Shown piece by piece: positions 52,944-62,108 of a DNA stretch of 64,000 nt (position 1 is the stretch's first letter; every line of letters starts with the position of its first letter). The stretch is from positions 1 through 64,000 of the forward strand of contig DAICZS010000007.1 in the NCBI GenBank assembly GCA_027311025.1, read 5' to 3'. Origin of the DNA: Ferrovaceae bacterium (GTDB lineage Bacteria > Pseudomonadota > Gammaproteobacteria > Burkholderiales > Ferrovaceae). The notes below the pieces were generated by a model. It was given only the letters and a program-made list of their open reading frames with translations. It made no database searches and was not told the DNA's origin. The translations under genes and the position numbers were made by a program.

Positions 52944-53597
52944 GTGAGCGCACAACCTGCCCTGATTGAACGGTTGGGTCAGGACTCGGTACGTCGGCAT
53001 GATTTGAGGGAATGGCTGAAGAGCCGCTTGCGTGATCCTGCCGACGTTCCGCACTTTGACGGGCGCATCATGATGACGCCCGAGGCCTGTGCTCTCGCAA
53101 CGCCTGCGGCGGTGCTGGTCCCGCTGGTGGCGCGTCCGGAAGGCGTGCAGGTACTCCTGACGCGCCGCACTGATCACCTCAGTGATCATGCCGGCCAGAT
53201 CAGCTTTCCCGGTGGGCGCGTGGAACCCCACGATGCTTCGGAGGTGAATGCCGCCCTGCGCGAAACTGAAGAGGAAATCGGCTTGCCCCGACATCAGGTG
53301 CAACTCCTGGGCACGCTGCGCGAATACTTCATTCCAACGGGTTACAGGGTCGTGCCGGTCGTGGGCTGGATCGAACCCCCGTTTCAGTTGAGCATCGATC
53401 CCTTCGAAGTGGCCGAAGCCTTTGAGGTGCCCCTGGCTTATTTTTTCGATCCTGCGCGGCACGTCCTGCAGCAGGACGTCAAAGACGGGCGCATGCGACA
53501 GTATTACGCTATTCCCTGGCAGCAACATAACATTTGGGGGGCCACCGCTGGCATTCTGGTGGATCTCTACCAGGTACTTTCAGCAGGCTCGTCCTAA
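52944..53597 (+). CDS. Nudix hydrolase, CoA pyrophosphatase type
   Basis: A 217-residue Nudix protein that begins with GTG one base after hppA. The Nudix box is complete (GGRVEPHDASEVNAALRETE, then EEIGL) and is preceded by the DHAGQISFPGG segment seen in CoA-pyrophosphatase (NudL/YeaB) members. It likely hydrolyses CoA or related pyrophosphates. Its stop codon interlocks with that of convergent pip. Confidence 0.88.
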   Translation: MSAQPALIERLGQDSVRRHDLREWLKSRLRDPADVPHFDGRIMMTPEACALATPAAVLVPLVARPEGVQVLLTRRTDHLSDHAGQISFPGGRVEPHDASEVNAALRETEEEIGLPRHQVQLLGTLREYFIPTGYRVVPVVGWIEPPFQLSIDPFEVAEAFEVPLAYFFDPARHVLQQDVKDGRMRQYYAIPWQQHNIWGATAGILVDLYQVLSAGSS

Positions 53598-54586
53598 AGC
53601 CGGTTCTTGAAACGGTCCGTAGCCAGCACCAGCTGGCGCAGAATCCCGGGCTCGAAAGCGGAGTGTCCCGCATCTGGAACGACAATATATTCAGCCTCAG
53701 GCCAGGCCTGGTGCAGGTCATCAGCGGTCACGATGGGGCAGACGCCGTCATACCTTCCCTGCACGATCACTCCCGGAAGATGGGCAATGCTACGGATGCG
53801 GTCCATCAGGCTGTTTTCGGGCAAGAAGATGTGGTTCATAAAATAATGGGCTTCAATCCTTGCCAGACCCAGGGCTACCGTATCGCTGGAAAAATGAGCC
53901 ACGGTGTCCGCACTGGGAAGGAGGGTGGAGCAGGCGCCTTCGTAAGAACTCCAATGCCGGGCTGCGGGCATGTGAATGGCGGGGTCTGGATTGCTGAGGC
54001 GCAGATGGTAAGCCTGCAGCAGGTCATCGCGTTCGGCTTCAGGGATGAAATGCGCAAAAGTGCGCCAGGCTTCAGGAAAAATGGCGCGCAACCCGTACAG
54101 GAACCAGTGGATTTCAGCGGGGCGGCAGAGAAATATGCCGCGCAGGATGAGGCCAAGGCATCGTTCGGGGTGGGTCTCGGCATAGGCCAGTGCCAGCGTA
54201 CTACCCCATGAACCACCAAATACAAGCCAGCGTTCAATCTGGAACATCTTGCGCAGGCGCTCCATGTCCTCGATCAAGAGGGGCGTCGTGTTGTCGCTGA
54301 TGCAGCCCAGGGGGCGCGAGCGGCCCGCGCCGCGCTGATCGAAAACGATGATGCGATAAAACGCCGGGTCAAAGAAGCGACGATGCATCGGGCCGGCGCC
54401 GGCACCCGGCCCGCCGTGCAGAAACACCACGGGTACGCCATGCGGGTTACCCGATTGTTCCCAATAAATCTGGTGCGGCGGGGTGACTGCCAGCCAGCCG
54501 CTGTCATGTGGGTCGACGCGTGGATAAAGTGGGTCGGTGGGTTGCTTGGAATTCAAATTTTCCAGGGGGTTCATCTCGGGTATCAT
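53594..54586 (-). CDS. pip: Proline iminopeptidase
   Basis: A 330-residue alpha/beta hydrolase that releases N-terminal proline. FLHGGPGAGAG forms the oxyanion-hole segment, FGGSWGSTLALAYAETHPE carries the nucleophile serine near residue 122, and GRYDGVCP and DAGHSAFEP hold the aspartate and histidine. Met5 (54574) is an alternative start. It is divergent from phaZ. Confidence 0.93.
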   Translation of the reverse strand: MIPEMNPLENLNSKQPTDPLYPRVDPHDSGWLAVTPPHQIYWEQSGNPHGVPVVFLHGGPGAGAGPMHRRFFDPAFYRIIVFDQRGAGRSRPLGCISDNTTPLLIEDMERLRKMFQIERWLVFGGSWGSTLALAYAETHPERCLGLILRGIFLCRPAEIHWFLYGLRAIFPEAWRTFAHFIPEAERDDLLQAYHLRLSNPDPAIHMPAARHWSSYEGACSTLLPSADTVAHFSSDTVALGLARIEAHYFMNHIFLPENSLMDRIRSIAHLPGVIVQGRYDGVCPIVTADDLHQAWPEAEYIVVPDAGHSAFEPGILRQLVLATDRFKNRL

Positions 54587-54617
54587 GTTTCTTGAGAAAT
54601 CGTTCCAGAGGAACTGA

Positions 54618-55838
54618 ATGTTATACGAACTTCACGAGTTGCAGCATGCCTCATTCATGAGCTTGAGATTATGGGCTAAATCGACGGCCAGTTTGTATGG
54701 CAGCCCTTATAGTCCGCTCAGCTACACGCCTGTGGGGCGCCTGGTGTCTGCGGGTTCCGAGTTGGTGCTCAGAACCACACAGCGGTACGAGAAACCCACT
54801 TTTGGAATCCAGGAAACGGTCATCGATGGGGTCACGGTACCGGTCGTCGAGCAAGTCACGCTGGAGAAGCCCTTTTGTCAATTACGCCGCTTTGTGCGGG
54901 TGGGCAATTTTTCCGGGCAACCCCAGGTCCTGATCGTTGCTCCGCTCTCGGGGCATTTTGCAACATTGTTGCGCGATACCGTGCGTGCTTTCATCCATGA
55001 CTTCGACGTCACCATCACTGACTGGCGTGACGCCAAAATGGTGCCGCTCTCGGAAGGGGCCTTCCATTTTGACGATTATGTGCGGTATGTCCAGGAGTTC
55101 ATTCGTTTTCTGGGCCCCAACGTCCATGTGGTGTCGGTGTGTCAGCCCACCGTGCCCACGCTGGCTGCGGTCGCCCTGATGGCGGCCCGATCAGAATCTG
55201 TACAGCCCCGTTCAATGGTCATGATGGGTGGCCCCATCGACACCCGAAAAAATCCGACGACCGTCAACAATTTTGCCAAGGAGAGGCCCCTGGTATGGTT
55301 TGAAAACCAGGTCATTTATCGTGTGCCGGTCAGGTATCCGGGCTATCTGCGGCGTGTTTACCCCGGTTTTTTGCAACATGCCGGTTTTGTCGCCATGAAT
55401 CCTGGTCGCCACATTGATTCCCATCGCGATTTCTACCGGCACCTGGTGCAGGGTGACGGCGACAGCGCCAATGCGCATCGCAAGTTCTACGATGAATACA
55501 ATGCCGTGATGGACCTTCCGGCCGAATACTATCTGGAAACGCTCGACCGGGTTTTTCACCGACACGCGCTGGCCATGGGCACCCTTGTTTCCTGCAACGA
55601 ACCCGTGCGGCCCGAAGCCATCACCAAAACCGCCTTGCTGACAGTGGAGGGTGAGTTCGACGATATTTCCGGAAATGGCCAGACGGCCGCAGCGCACGAC
55701 CTTTGCGTCAGCGTTCCTGCGGCACAGCGCCATCATCTTCTGGCCCGTGAAGTAGGGCACTACGGGATTTTCAGTGGTCGCCGGTTTCGCGAAATCATCT
55801 ACCCCGAAATCCGCAAGTTCATTGCGAGCGTGTCCTGA
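54618..55838 (+). CDS. phaZ: Intracellular poly(3-hydroxybutyrate) depolymerase
   Basis: A 406-residue alpha/beta-hydrolase-like enzyme without signal peptide that mobilises stored PHB. VVSVCQPTVPTLAAVALMAAR contains the cysteine nucleophile of the PhaZ1-type depolymerases, where a lipase box would have serine. A GAGGAA ribosome site precedes the ATG. The next gene is phaM-like, and bdhA and a CoA-transferase follow within 4 kb, completing a pathway to acetoacetyl-CoA. Confidence 0.93.
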   Translation: MLYELHELQHASFMSLRLWAKSTASLYGSPYSPLSYTPVGRLVSAGSELVLRTTQRYEKPTFGIQETVIDGVTVPVVEQVTLEKPFCQLRRFVRVGNFSGQPQVLIVAPLSGHFATLLRDTVRAFIHDFDVTITDWRDAKMVPLSEGAFHFDDYVRYVQEFIRFLGPNVHVVSVCQPTVPTLAAVALMAARSESVQPRSMVMMGGPIDTRKNPTTVNNFAKERPLVWFENQVIYRVPVRYPGYLRRVYPGFLQHAGFVAMNPGRHIDSHRDFYRHLVQGDGDSANAHRKFYDEYNAVMDLPAEYYLETLDRVFHRHALAMGTLVSCNEPVRPEAITKTALLTVEGEFDDISGNGQTAAAHDLCVSVPAAQRHHLLAREVGHYGIFSGRRFREIIYPEIRKFIASVS

Positions 55839-55840
55839 CC

Positions 55841-56233
55841 ATGGCCGACGAAAAAAAGCCCGGTGAAATCTTCGAAATGTTCCAGAAGATGATCAACCCC
55901 ATGGCATTTCCAATGCAAAACCTCATGATGGCGGGGCTTGGCGTGGACGATCTCGACAAGAAAATCAGCGAGCTCACCACTGTCAAGCACTGGCTCAACA
56001 GCAATGTGGGCATGCTGGAATTGACCATCAAGACCCTGGAGTATCAGCGCGCCCTGCTCACGCCAACCCAGGGCAGCGAGCCGGGCAAGCCCTCGGGCGC
56101 GCCATCCCAGGATAATAATCCGATGCTCAATCCGGCACTATGGCCCTGGGCCTTCATGGGCGCGGACAAAGCGCCTCCTGACCCTGCTCTAAAACCGTCG
56201 GGCAGTGGCAAGAAGCATCCTCCAAAAAGCTGA
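55841..56233 (+). CDS. PhaM-like PHB granule regulatory protein, short form
   Basis: A 130-residue protein opening FEMFQKMINPMAFPMQNLM with VDDLDKKISELTTVKHWLN and LNMLEL-type helices, as in PhaM, which in Ralstonia activates PHB synthase and ties granules to the nucleoid. Full PhaM has a long, repetitive, basic C-terminus; here only a short Pro/Lys-rich tail (about 105-130) remains. It starts 2 bases after phaZ. Confidence 0.78.
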   Translation: MADEKKPGEIFEMFQKMINPMAFPMQNLMMAGLGVDDLDKKISELTTVKHWLNSNVGMLELTIKTLEYQRALLTPTQGSEPGKPSGAPSQDNNPMLNPALWPWAFMGADKAPPDPALKPSGSGKKHPPKS

Positions 56234-56253
56234 ACGGTTGTTGCGAAGCCTGA

Positions 56254-56754
56254 TCAGGACAGACGACGATCCAGCGTCAGGAAAGTAAGGTCATAGGCAT
56301 TCTGCGCATCCTGTGGTCTTTCCAGGCGTGACACTTCCTGCCATTGCGCCCGATCGATTTCCGGAAAGTAGGTATCACCGGGGATTTCCGCATGAATTTG
56401 CGTCAGGTAGATGCGTTGGGTTGCGGGGAGAAAGGAGCAGAACAGCGCTTCTCCACCGATGACGAAAATTTCAGGATCTTCGCCAGCCTGAAACAGCGCA
56501 CCTTCAACGGAATGAACCACATCGCATCCTGGCGCATGGAATGTGGGGTCCCGGGTGACCACGATGTTGCGCCGCCCAGGCAGGGGGCGACCAATGGATT
56601 CGTAGGTTTTTCTGCCCATCACAACGGGGTGACCCAGCGTCGTTGCCTTGAAAAAGGCCAGGTCTGCAGGGAGATGCCAGGGCATGGCATTGTTGGCACC
56701 GATGACGCGGTTCAACGTCATGGCCACCACGAGGGACAGGCGGGGTTGAGTCAT
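56254..56754 (-). CDS. folA: Dihydrofolate reductase
   Basis: A 166-residue NADPH-dependent enzyme that regenerates tetrahydrofolate. LVVAMTLNRVIGANNAMPWHLPAD has the conserved Trp and the Met20-type loop, GHPVVMGRKTYESIGRPLPGR is the cofactor segment, and FVIGGEALFC the glycine turn. It is convergent with the phaM-like gene and ends 20 bases from it. Confidence 0.96.
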   Translation of the reverse strand: MTQPRLSLVVAMTLNRVIGANNAMPWHLPADLAFFKATTLGHPVVMGRKTYESIGRPLPGRRNIVVTRDPTFHAPGCDVVHSVEGALFQAGEDPEIFVIGGEALFCSFLPATQRIYLTQIHAEIPGDTYFPEIDRAQWQEVSRLERPQDAQNAYDLTFLTLDRRLS

Positions 56755-56857
56755 GGGGAGGCATTATGCCTGACGGAGCGCCTTCAGGCCAGATTGCCCG
56801 CTCTGGTATCATGAGAGGGTTTTTATCGACGATGCCTCCTTGCGGGAAGAATACCCA

Positions 56858-57466
56858 GTGACTGATTTTCCTGATAGTGAACAGCCGGACTCGTGGGCGC
56901 GCCTGCCAACGCGACACGGTGAGTTTCGCGTGCGGACCTTTTCCTGCGGCAAGCAGGAACACCTGGTATTGCAGCTGGGGGAGGTGCGTGGGCAGCAAAA
57001 TGTGCTGGTCCGCATCCACTCTGAATGCCTGACGGGTGATGTGCTGGGGTCCTTGCGCTGCGATTGCGGTCCGCAACTGCAATTATCCCTGGAGTCCATC
57101 GGCCAGGCAGGACACGGGGTACTGGTCTACCTCCGGGGTCATGAGGGGAGAGGGATTGGGCTGTCCAGCAAGCTTGCAGCCTACCGGCTTCAGGATCACG
57201 GACTGGATACGGTGGATGCCAACCTGCATCTTGGCTTGCCCATCGACGCCCGAACCTACGACTCGGCAGCGGCCATTCTGGTCCAGCTCGGGCTGACGAC
57301 CATCCGTCTGCTCACCAATAATCCGGAAAAAATATCGCAGCTCAACCAGCCCCCGCTCGTTGTCGTTGAACGCGTGCCGCTCTTGGTCCCACTGCACCAG
57401 GAAACGCTACGCTATCTCAAGACCAAGCAGGAACGCTTGGGCCACCTGCTCGACCTGACCGAATAG
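56858..57466 (+). CDS. ribA: GTP cyclohydrolase II
   Basis: A stand-alone enzyme of about 202 residues that opens GTP for riboflavin synthesis. Zinc cysteines occur as CLTGDVLGSLRCDCG, and YLRGHEGRGIGLSSKLAAY has the catalytic region, with LLTNNPEKI near the end. GTG 56858 follows GGGAAGA; a TTG at 56840 is an alternative. No ribB domain is fused. Confidence 0.93.
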   Translation: MTDFPDSEQPDSWARLPTRHGEFRVRTFSCGKQEHLVLQLGEVRGQQNVLVRIHSECLTGDVLGSLRCDCGPQLQLSLESIGQAGHGVLVYLRGHEGRGIGLSSKLAAYRLQDHGLDTVDANLHLGLPIDARTYDSAAAILVQLGLTTIRLLTNNPEKISQLNQPPLVVVERVPLLVPLHQETLRYLKTKQERLGHLLDLTE

Positions 57467-57492
57467 TAGGGTAGGCATCAGTCGAACGGGGT

Positions 57493-57521
57493 CAGACAAT
57501 ATTGCTGCACTGCAGTAGAAT
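57493..57521 (+). promoter_or_regulatory. Likely promoter of bdhA
   Basis: CAGACA (57493-57498) and TAGAAT (57516-57521) with a 17-base spacer lie in the 98-base gap after ribA. A palindromic CTGCACTGCAG-like stretch (57505-57515) sits between them and could be an operator. Confidence 0.42.
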
Positions 57522-57564
57522 ATCCCCCTGGACTCATGGAAGCCAGAACCCTGAAAGGAAATGC

Positions 57565-58350
57565 ATGATGCTGAAAGGCAAGACAGCCATTGTGACAGGC
57601 TCAACCAGTGGAATTGGCCTGGGCATTGCCAAAGCGCTGGCGGCGTCCGGCGCGCGTGTAATGCTCAACGGACTGGGTGACCCTGCAGAGATCGAAGCGA
57701 TTCGCACCGGATTGGCCCGCAGTGCCGGGGTCGAGGTGGGTTTTCAGGAAGCCGATATGCGGCATGCTGACGAAATTGCAGCATTGGTGACCGAAACAGC
57801 CAGGCGTTGGGGTGGCGTGGATATCCTGGTCAACAACGCAGGCATTCAACATGTGGCCCCTGTGGAAGATTTCCCCGAAGAACGCTGGGATGCCATCATT
57901 GCCGTGAACTTGTCCTCAGCCTTCCATGCCATACAACATGCATTGCCGTTGATGAGACAAAAAAACTGGGGGCGCATCATCAACATCGCCTCAGCACATG
58001 GCCTCGTGGCCTCCGCACATAAGGCGGCTTACGTGGCCGCCAAGCATGGCATCGTGGGGTTGACCAAGGTGGTTGCCCTTGAGACTGCGCAAAGCGGGAT
58101 TACCTGCAACGCCATCTGTCCAGGATGGGTCTTGACACCCCTTGTGCAAAGGCAGATCGACGCGTTGGCGGCAAACGAGGGGCTCAGCGCTCAGGCAGCC
58201 AAACAGCGCCTGTTGCAGGAAAAACAACCCTCGGGAGAGTTTGCAACTCCCGAAGAGATTGGCGCACTGGCCGTCTTTCTGTGCTCTCCCGCCGCCAACC
58301 AGATGCGCGGCTCAAACCTCAGCATTGATGGTGGCTGGACGGCCCAATAA
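57565..58350 (+). CDS. bdhA: 3-hydroxybutyrate dehydrogenase
   Basis: A 261-residue short-chain dehydrogenase that oxidises 3-hydroxybutyrate to acetoacetate. TGSTSGIGLGIAKAL binds NAD, the catalytic Ser and YVAAKHG (Tyr, Lys) are in place, and NAICPGWVLTPLVQRQIDALA is typical of this subgroup. ATG 57565 (or 57568) follows AAAGGA. It stands between phaZ/phaM and a CoA-transferase, consistent with PHB breakdown. Confidence 0.9.
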   Translation: MMLKGKTAIVTGSTSGIGLGIAKALAASGARVMLNGLGDPAEIEAIRTGLARSAGVEVGFQEADMRHADEIAALVTETARRWGGVDILVNNAGIQHVAPVEDFPEERWDAIIAVNLSSAFHAIQHALPLMRQKNWGRIINIASAHGLVASAHKAAYVAAKHGIVGLTKVVALETAQSGITCNAICPGWVLTPLVQRQIDALAANEGLSAQAAKQRLLQEKQPSGEFATPEEIGALAVFLCSPAANQMRGSNLSIDGGWTAQ

Positions 58351-58380
58351 CCCTTCTAATCTGACTGGCATATTAATTCC

Positions 58381-59742
58381 ATGGCTCTCAAAAAAGTATT
58401 TCCTGATGCAAAAAGCGCCCTCGCAGGGCTTGTTCATGACGGCATGTCCATTGCAGCAGGTGGTTTCGGTTTAAGCGGCATTCCCGAAAATCTCATCGCC
58501 GCCCTGGTGGAGAGTGGGGCGAAGGAGCTGACCATCGTAGGCAATAATGCCGGAGTGGATGATTTTGGCATGGGGTTGCTTCTGGCAGGTCGCCAGGTCA
58601 AGAAGGTGATCGCCTCCTATGTGGGTGAAAACAAGGAATTTGAACGACAGGTGCTGGCCAATGAGCTGGAACTGGAGTTGACGCCACAGGGCACCCTGGC
58701 TGAAAAACTGCGGGCTGGTGGCGCCGGCATTCCAGGCTTTTACACACGCACCGCCGTGGGCACGCCGTTGGCGGAAGGCAAGCCCACCCGGCTGTTCAAT
58801 GGCAAGGAATATGTCCTTGAAGAAGCCATCCAGACAGATCTTGCTATCGTGAAGGCATGGAAGGGTGATACCGCGGGAAACCTCGTCTTTCGCAAAACAG
58901 CACGCAACTTCAACCCGATGATCGCCACTTGTGGCCGGGTGACCGTGGCGGAAGTGGAAGAACTGGTGGAGGCGGGACAACTCGACCCCGACCAGATCCA
59001 TACCCCAGGCATCTATGTGGACCGCATCATCCAGGGTGCGCATTATGAAAAGCGCATCGAGTTTCGCACGCTCTCCGGTGGGCACCATGTGCACCAGCAT
59101 CATCTGTCGGTGCGCGAAGTTCTGGCACAACGTGCCGCAAAAGAATTGCAGGATGGTTTTTACGTCAATTTGGGCATCGGCATTCCTACGCTGGTGGCCA
59201 ATTACATCCCGGAAGGCATTGAGGTGACGCTCCAGTCTGAAAATGGCTTGTTGGGCATCGGACCGTTTCCCACGGAAGCCACAGTGGATCCTGACCTCAT
59301 CAACGCAGGCAAGCAAACCATCACCACGCTACCTGGTTCCAGCATCTTTTCCAGTGCGGATTCCTTTGCCATGATCCGTGGAGGGCATGTGGACCTTTCC
59401 ATACTGGGCGGACTGGAAGTTGCCGAAAACGGTGACCTGGCCAACTGGATGGTTCCGGGCAAGATGGTCAAAGGCCCGGGAGGGGCCATGGATCTGGTGT
59501 CGGGTGTCAAACGGGTCATCGTCCTGATGGAGCATGCTTCCAAGCATGGCGCTCCCAAGATACTCAAGTCATGCTCATTGCCCATCACCGGTAAAGGGGT
59601 CGTCAACACCATCATTACGGAGCTTTGCGTGTTTCAGGTCGAGCCTGGTCGGGGGCTGGTTCTGACCGAGCTGCATCCGGGCACGACACTTGAAGAGGTC
59701 AAGGCCAAGACAGGCTGTGACTTCAGAGTTGCCCTTCCATAA
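58381..59742 (+). CDS. 3-oxoacid CoA-transferase with A and B subunits fused
   Basis: A 453-residue single polypeptide. Residues 1-228 match the alpha subunit (GGFGLSGIPENLI, GNNAGVDDFGMG, YVGENKEFERQ) and residues 246-453 the beta subunit (GFYVNLGIGIPTLV, catalytic Glu287 in SENGLLGIGPFP, GGHVDLSILGG). They are joined by a short His-rich linker (about 229-245, GGHHVHQHH). It would convert acetoacetate plus succinyl-CoA to acetoacetyl-CoA. Bacterial enzymes of this kind are usually two proteins; the frame here is open throughout. Confidence 0.92.
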   Translation: MALKKVFPDAKSALAGLVHDGMSIAAGGFGLSGIPENLIAALVESGAKELTIVGNNAGVDDFGMGLLLAGRQVKKVIASYVGENKEFERQVLANELELELTPQGTLAEKLRAGGAGIPGFYTRTAVGTPLAEGKPTRLFNGKEYVLEEAIQTDLAIVKAWKGDTAGNLVFRKTARNFNPMIATCGRVTVAEVEELVEAGQLDPDQIHTPGIYVDRIIQGAHYEKRIEFRTLSGGHHVHQHHLSVREVLAQRAAKELQDGFYVNLGIGIPTLVANYIPEGIEVTLQSENGLLGIGPFPTEATVDPDLINAGKQTITTLPGSSIFSSADSFAMIRGGHVDLSILGGLEVAENGDLANWMVPGKMVKGPGGAMDLVSGVKRVIVLMEHASKHGAPKILKSCSLPITGKGVVNTIITELCVFQVEPGRGLVLTELHPGTTLEEVKAKTGCDFRVALP

Positions 59743-59769
59743 GGCAGTGCGTTTTATGCAGATGGACCC

Positions 59770-59798
59770 TTGAATTCCTGCGCGTTTTAACGCATCCT
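59770..59798 (+). promoter_or_regulatory. Likely promoter of the SRP RNA gene
   Basis: TTGAAT (59770-59775) and CATCCT (59793-59798) with a 17-base spacer predict a start near 59805, matching the 5' end inferred from folding of the SRP RNA. The -10 is weak. Confidence 0.45.
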
Positions 59799-59806
59799 CT
59801 CTCATT

Positions 59807-59902
59807 GGCGGGCCTCCCCGCATTGCAGTGTAGCCAACCTGGTCAGGTCCGGAAGGAAGCAGCCACAGCTACTTCCTGCAAGTGCCGGGGGTAAGGCTCG
59901 CC
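59807..59902 (+). ncRNA. ffs: Signal recognition particle 4.5S RNA
   Basis: A short-form bacterial SRP RNA of about 96 nt. The highly conserved apical domain GGTCAGGTCCGGAAGGAAGCAGCC (59841-59864 region) contains the GGAA tetraloop and the Ffh-binding asymmetric loop. The ends pair: GGCGGGCCT (59807-59815) with the AGGCTCGCC near 59894-59902, one G-U. It joins Ffh to target membrane proteins. No separate terminator hairpin follows. Confidence 0.95.
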
Positions 59903-59946
59903 ACCCTATTTTCAACGGATGTCACTTTAACGCTAATCCTGGAACG

Positions 59947-60489
59947 ATGATGGTGAGATCATTATTTATATTTGTACTTTTTGGGCTGCTCGCTGTTCGT
60001 GGCGCCGGTGCTTCTGATGCCATTTCCATCGAGGCGGGTTATGGCTATCACACCGACATGGGGCGTATTGCCTGGTCCAGGGCTTGGGACCAGCGCTGGT
60101 TTGCCGACTCTCCCTGGTTTCTGAGTGGGTACTGGGACGTCGCCCTGGGCCGATGGACGCCACATAACGCAGCGGGCAGCAACCACGACGTGACGGATTT
60201 CGGACTGACCCCGGTCTGGCGGCTTCGGCCTTCCCAGTACTACGGATCCATTTCTCCCTTTGTTGAAGCTGCAGTGGGTTTTCACTACATCAGCGACCAC
60301 CAGATTTATGCCGGCCGGGACATGAGCACTCATTTTCAGTTCGGCGATCATGTGGGGGCAGGCCTGACCCTGGGTGAGCACCATGACTGGGATGTGATGT
60401 TGCGGTTGCAGCACCTGTCCAATGCCGGGCTGCAAAACCCCAATCCGGGTATCAACTTTTATCAGGTGCGACTCAGTCACTGGTACTGA
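59947..60489 (+). CDS. pagL: Lipid A 3-O-deacylase, PagL-like outer-membrane enzyme
   Basis: A 180-residue protein with a signal peptide (about 1-22) and alternating beta-strand sequence ending in an aromatic residue (LSHWY), as for an eight-stranded barrel. LQHLSNAGLQNPNPGINF near residue 158 has the His and Ser of the catalytic site. PagL removes the 3-O-acyl chain of lipid A in the outer membrane. It is inserted between the SRP RNA and dnaX, which are often direct neighbours. Confidence 0.85.
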   Translation: MMVRSLFIFVLFGLLAVRGAGASDAISIEAGYGYHTDMGRIAWSRAWDQRWFADSPWFLSGYWDVALGRWTPHNAAGSNHDVTDFGLTPVWRLRPSQYYGSISPFVEAAVGFHYISDHQIYAGRDMSTHFQFGDHVGAGLTLGEHHDWDVMLRLQHLSNAGLQNPNPGINFYQVRLSHWY

Positions 60490-60506
60490 CGATTCGTCCA
60501 CACGAC

Positions 60507-62108
60507 ATGGAACCCTCCCAGGTACTGGCACGCAAATACCGGCCCCGCACATTCTCCGAACTGGTGGGCCAGGAGCATGTGGTGCGGGCGTTGGGTAATG
60601 CGCTCCAGACGGGCAGGCTGCACCATGCCTATCTGTTCACCGGCACCCGTGGTGTTGGAAAGACGACGATTGCCCGCATCCTGGCAAAATGCCTCAATTG
60701 CGAGGTTGGGCTCAGCGCAACACCCTGTGGCGTCTGCCCCACGTGTCGCGATATCGATAGCGGCAGGTTTCCAGACATGCTGGAAGTGGATGCTGCCACC
60801 AATACCAAGGTGGAAGAAATGCGTGAGTTGCTGGATAACGCGCAATACATGCCCGTATCCGGACGCTTCAAGGTATACATCATCGATGAAGTGCACATGT
60901 TGTCCCGTTCGGCATTCAACTCCATGTTGAAGACCCTGGAAGAACCGCCAGAACATGTGAAGTTCATCCTGGCCACGACGGACCCGCAAAAAGTTCCGGT
61001 GACTGTCCTGTCGCGCTGTCTGCAGTTCAACTTGCGGCAAATGCCGCCAGACCTCATCACGTCGCGACTGCAGCACATTCTCGAGCAGGAACATATCCCC
61101 TGCGAGCCGGCCGCATTGCCGTTGATTGCACGTGCCGCCCAGGGCAGCATGCGCGACAGCCTGAGCCTGCTGGACCAGGCCATTGCCTATGGCAGCGGCC
61201 AGGTCAGGCTGGCCGAAGTAGGGGATATGCTGGGGTCCATCGAACAGGATTATTTGCTGGAAATCCTGCGTGCGCTGAGCATTGAGGATGGTGCCGCCCT
61301 GATGCAGGTGGCCCAGGGCATGGCAACGCGCAGCCTGTCATTTGAGCAGGCACTCCAGGATCTGGCGACACTGCTGCATGATCTGGCGTTGCTGCGCGCT
61401 TTGCCCGGGCAGCGCGAAGCACTTGGAATTGATGCGGCGCTCGAGCCGTTGGCAGCGTGCTGGGATGCGCAGACCCTGCAACTGTTGTATCAGATTGCCG
61501 TGCAAAGCCGCAAGGATCTGCCCCTCGCGCCAGACGATGCAGCCGGGTTCAGGATGGCATTGCTGCGCATGCTGGCATTTCAGCCAGTTGCCGCTGCCCA
61601 ATCACAGCCCATGCCGGTTTTGCCCAAGGCGGCCAAGCCAGAGCCGGCAGCACCAGTGCCGACGGTTCCTGCCGCACGGGCCAGCACCGTCACCGAGAAG
61701 GGGGCGCCCCCAGCGCTGGGAGACTGGCCAGGCCTGGTGAGTCGTTTGTCTGGGGCCGGAATGGTTTTCGAACTGGCACGGCACTCTGAACTGGTGCGCT
61801 ATGCAGAGGGAACGCTGGTACTGTTGCTCGAGCCAGCTCACAGGCATCTGATGTCCTACAAGGAAAAACTGCGCACTGCGTTGGAGGCTTTGCTCGACGC
61901 AGACATCAGGATCTCAATCGACGTGGGAGAGAGCGTTGGCAAGAGCGTTGCCGCCATTGAAGACGAGGCCCGTGCCGCAACCTTGCAGGAGGCTGCGGAG
62001 GCCATTCGCAACGATCCTTTCGTGCAAACCGTGGTGGGGACTTTAGGAGGCAAACTGGTAGAATCCACCATAAAACCCAAACACGAGCGGGATCAGGGAG
62101 AACATTGA
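60507..62108 (+). CDS. dnaX: DNA polymerase III subunits gamma and tau
   Basis: A 533-residue clamp-loader ATPase. [20 protein letters not shown] is Walker A followed by zinc cysteines (CGVCPTC), [11 protein letters not shown] is Walker B and [12 protein letters not shown] the SRC motif. A Pro/Ala linker (about 370-405) precedes the tau-specific C-terminus that contacts the polymerase. I saw no A-AAA-AAG type slippery site near the domain III/IV boundary. The stop shares bases with the ybaB start (TGATG). Confidence 0.95.
   Translation: MEPSQVLARKYRPRTFSELVGQEHVVRALGNALQTGRLHHAYLFTGTRGVGKTTIARILAKCLNCEVGLSATPCGVCPTCRDIDSGRFPDMLEVDAATNTKVEEMRELLDNAQYMPVSGRFKVYIIDEVHMLSRSAFNSMLKTLEEPPEHVKFILATTDPQKVPVTVLSRCLQFNLRQMPPDLITSRLQHILEQEHIPCEPAALPLIARAAQGSMRDSLSLLDQAIAYGSGQVRLAEVGDMLGSIEQDYLLEILRALSIEDGAALMQVAQGMATRSLSFEQALQDLATLLHDLALLRALPGQREALGIDAALEPLAACWDAQTLQLLYQIAVQSRKDLPLAPDDAAGFRMALLRMLAFQPVAAAQSQPMPVLPKAAKPEPAAPVPTVPAARASTVTEKGAPPALGDWPGLVSRLSGAGMVFELARHSELVRYAEGTLVLLLEPAHRHLMSYKEKLRTALEALLDADIRISIDVGESVGKSVAAIEDEARAATLQEAAEAIRNDPFVQTVVGTLGGKLVESTIKPKHERDQGEH

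Noticed and set aside
59781-59797. Small inverted repeat GCGTT-TT-AACGC upstream of the SRP RNA as a terminator or operator
   Set aside because: The stem is only 5 bp with a 2-base loop and lies within the promoter spacer; no T-tract follows.
60507-62108. Programmed frameshift in dnaX producing gamma
   Set aside because: The only A-rich runs (near 60988 and 61863) are not the A-AAA-AAG heptamer, and no downstream stimulatory hairpin was evident.
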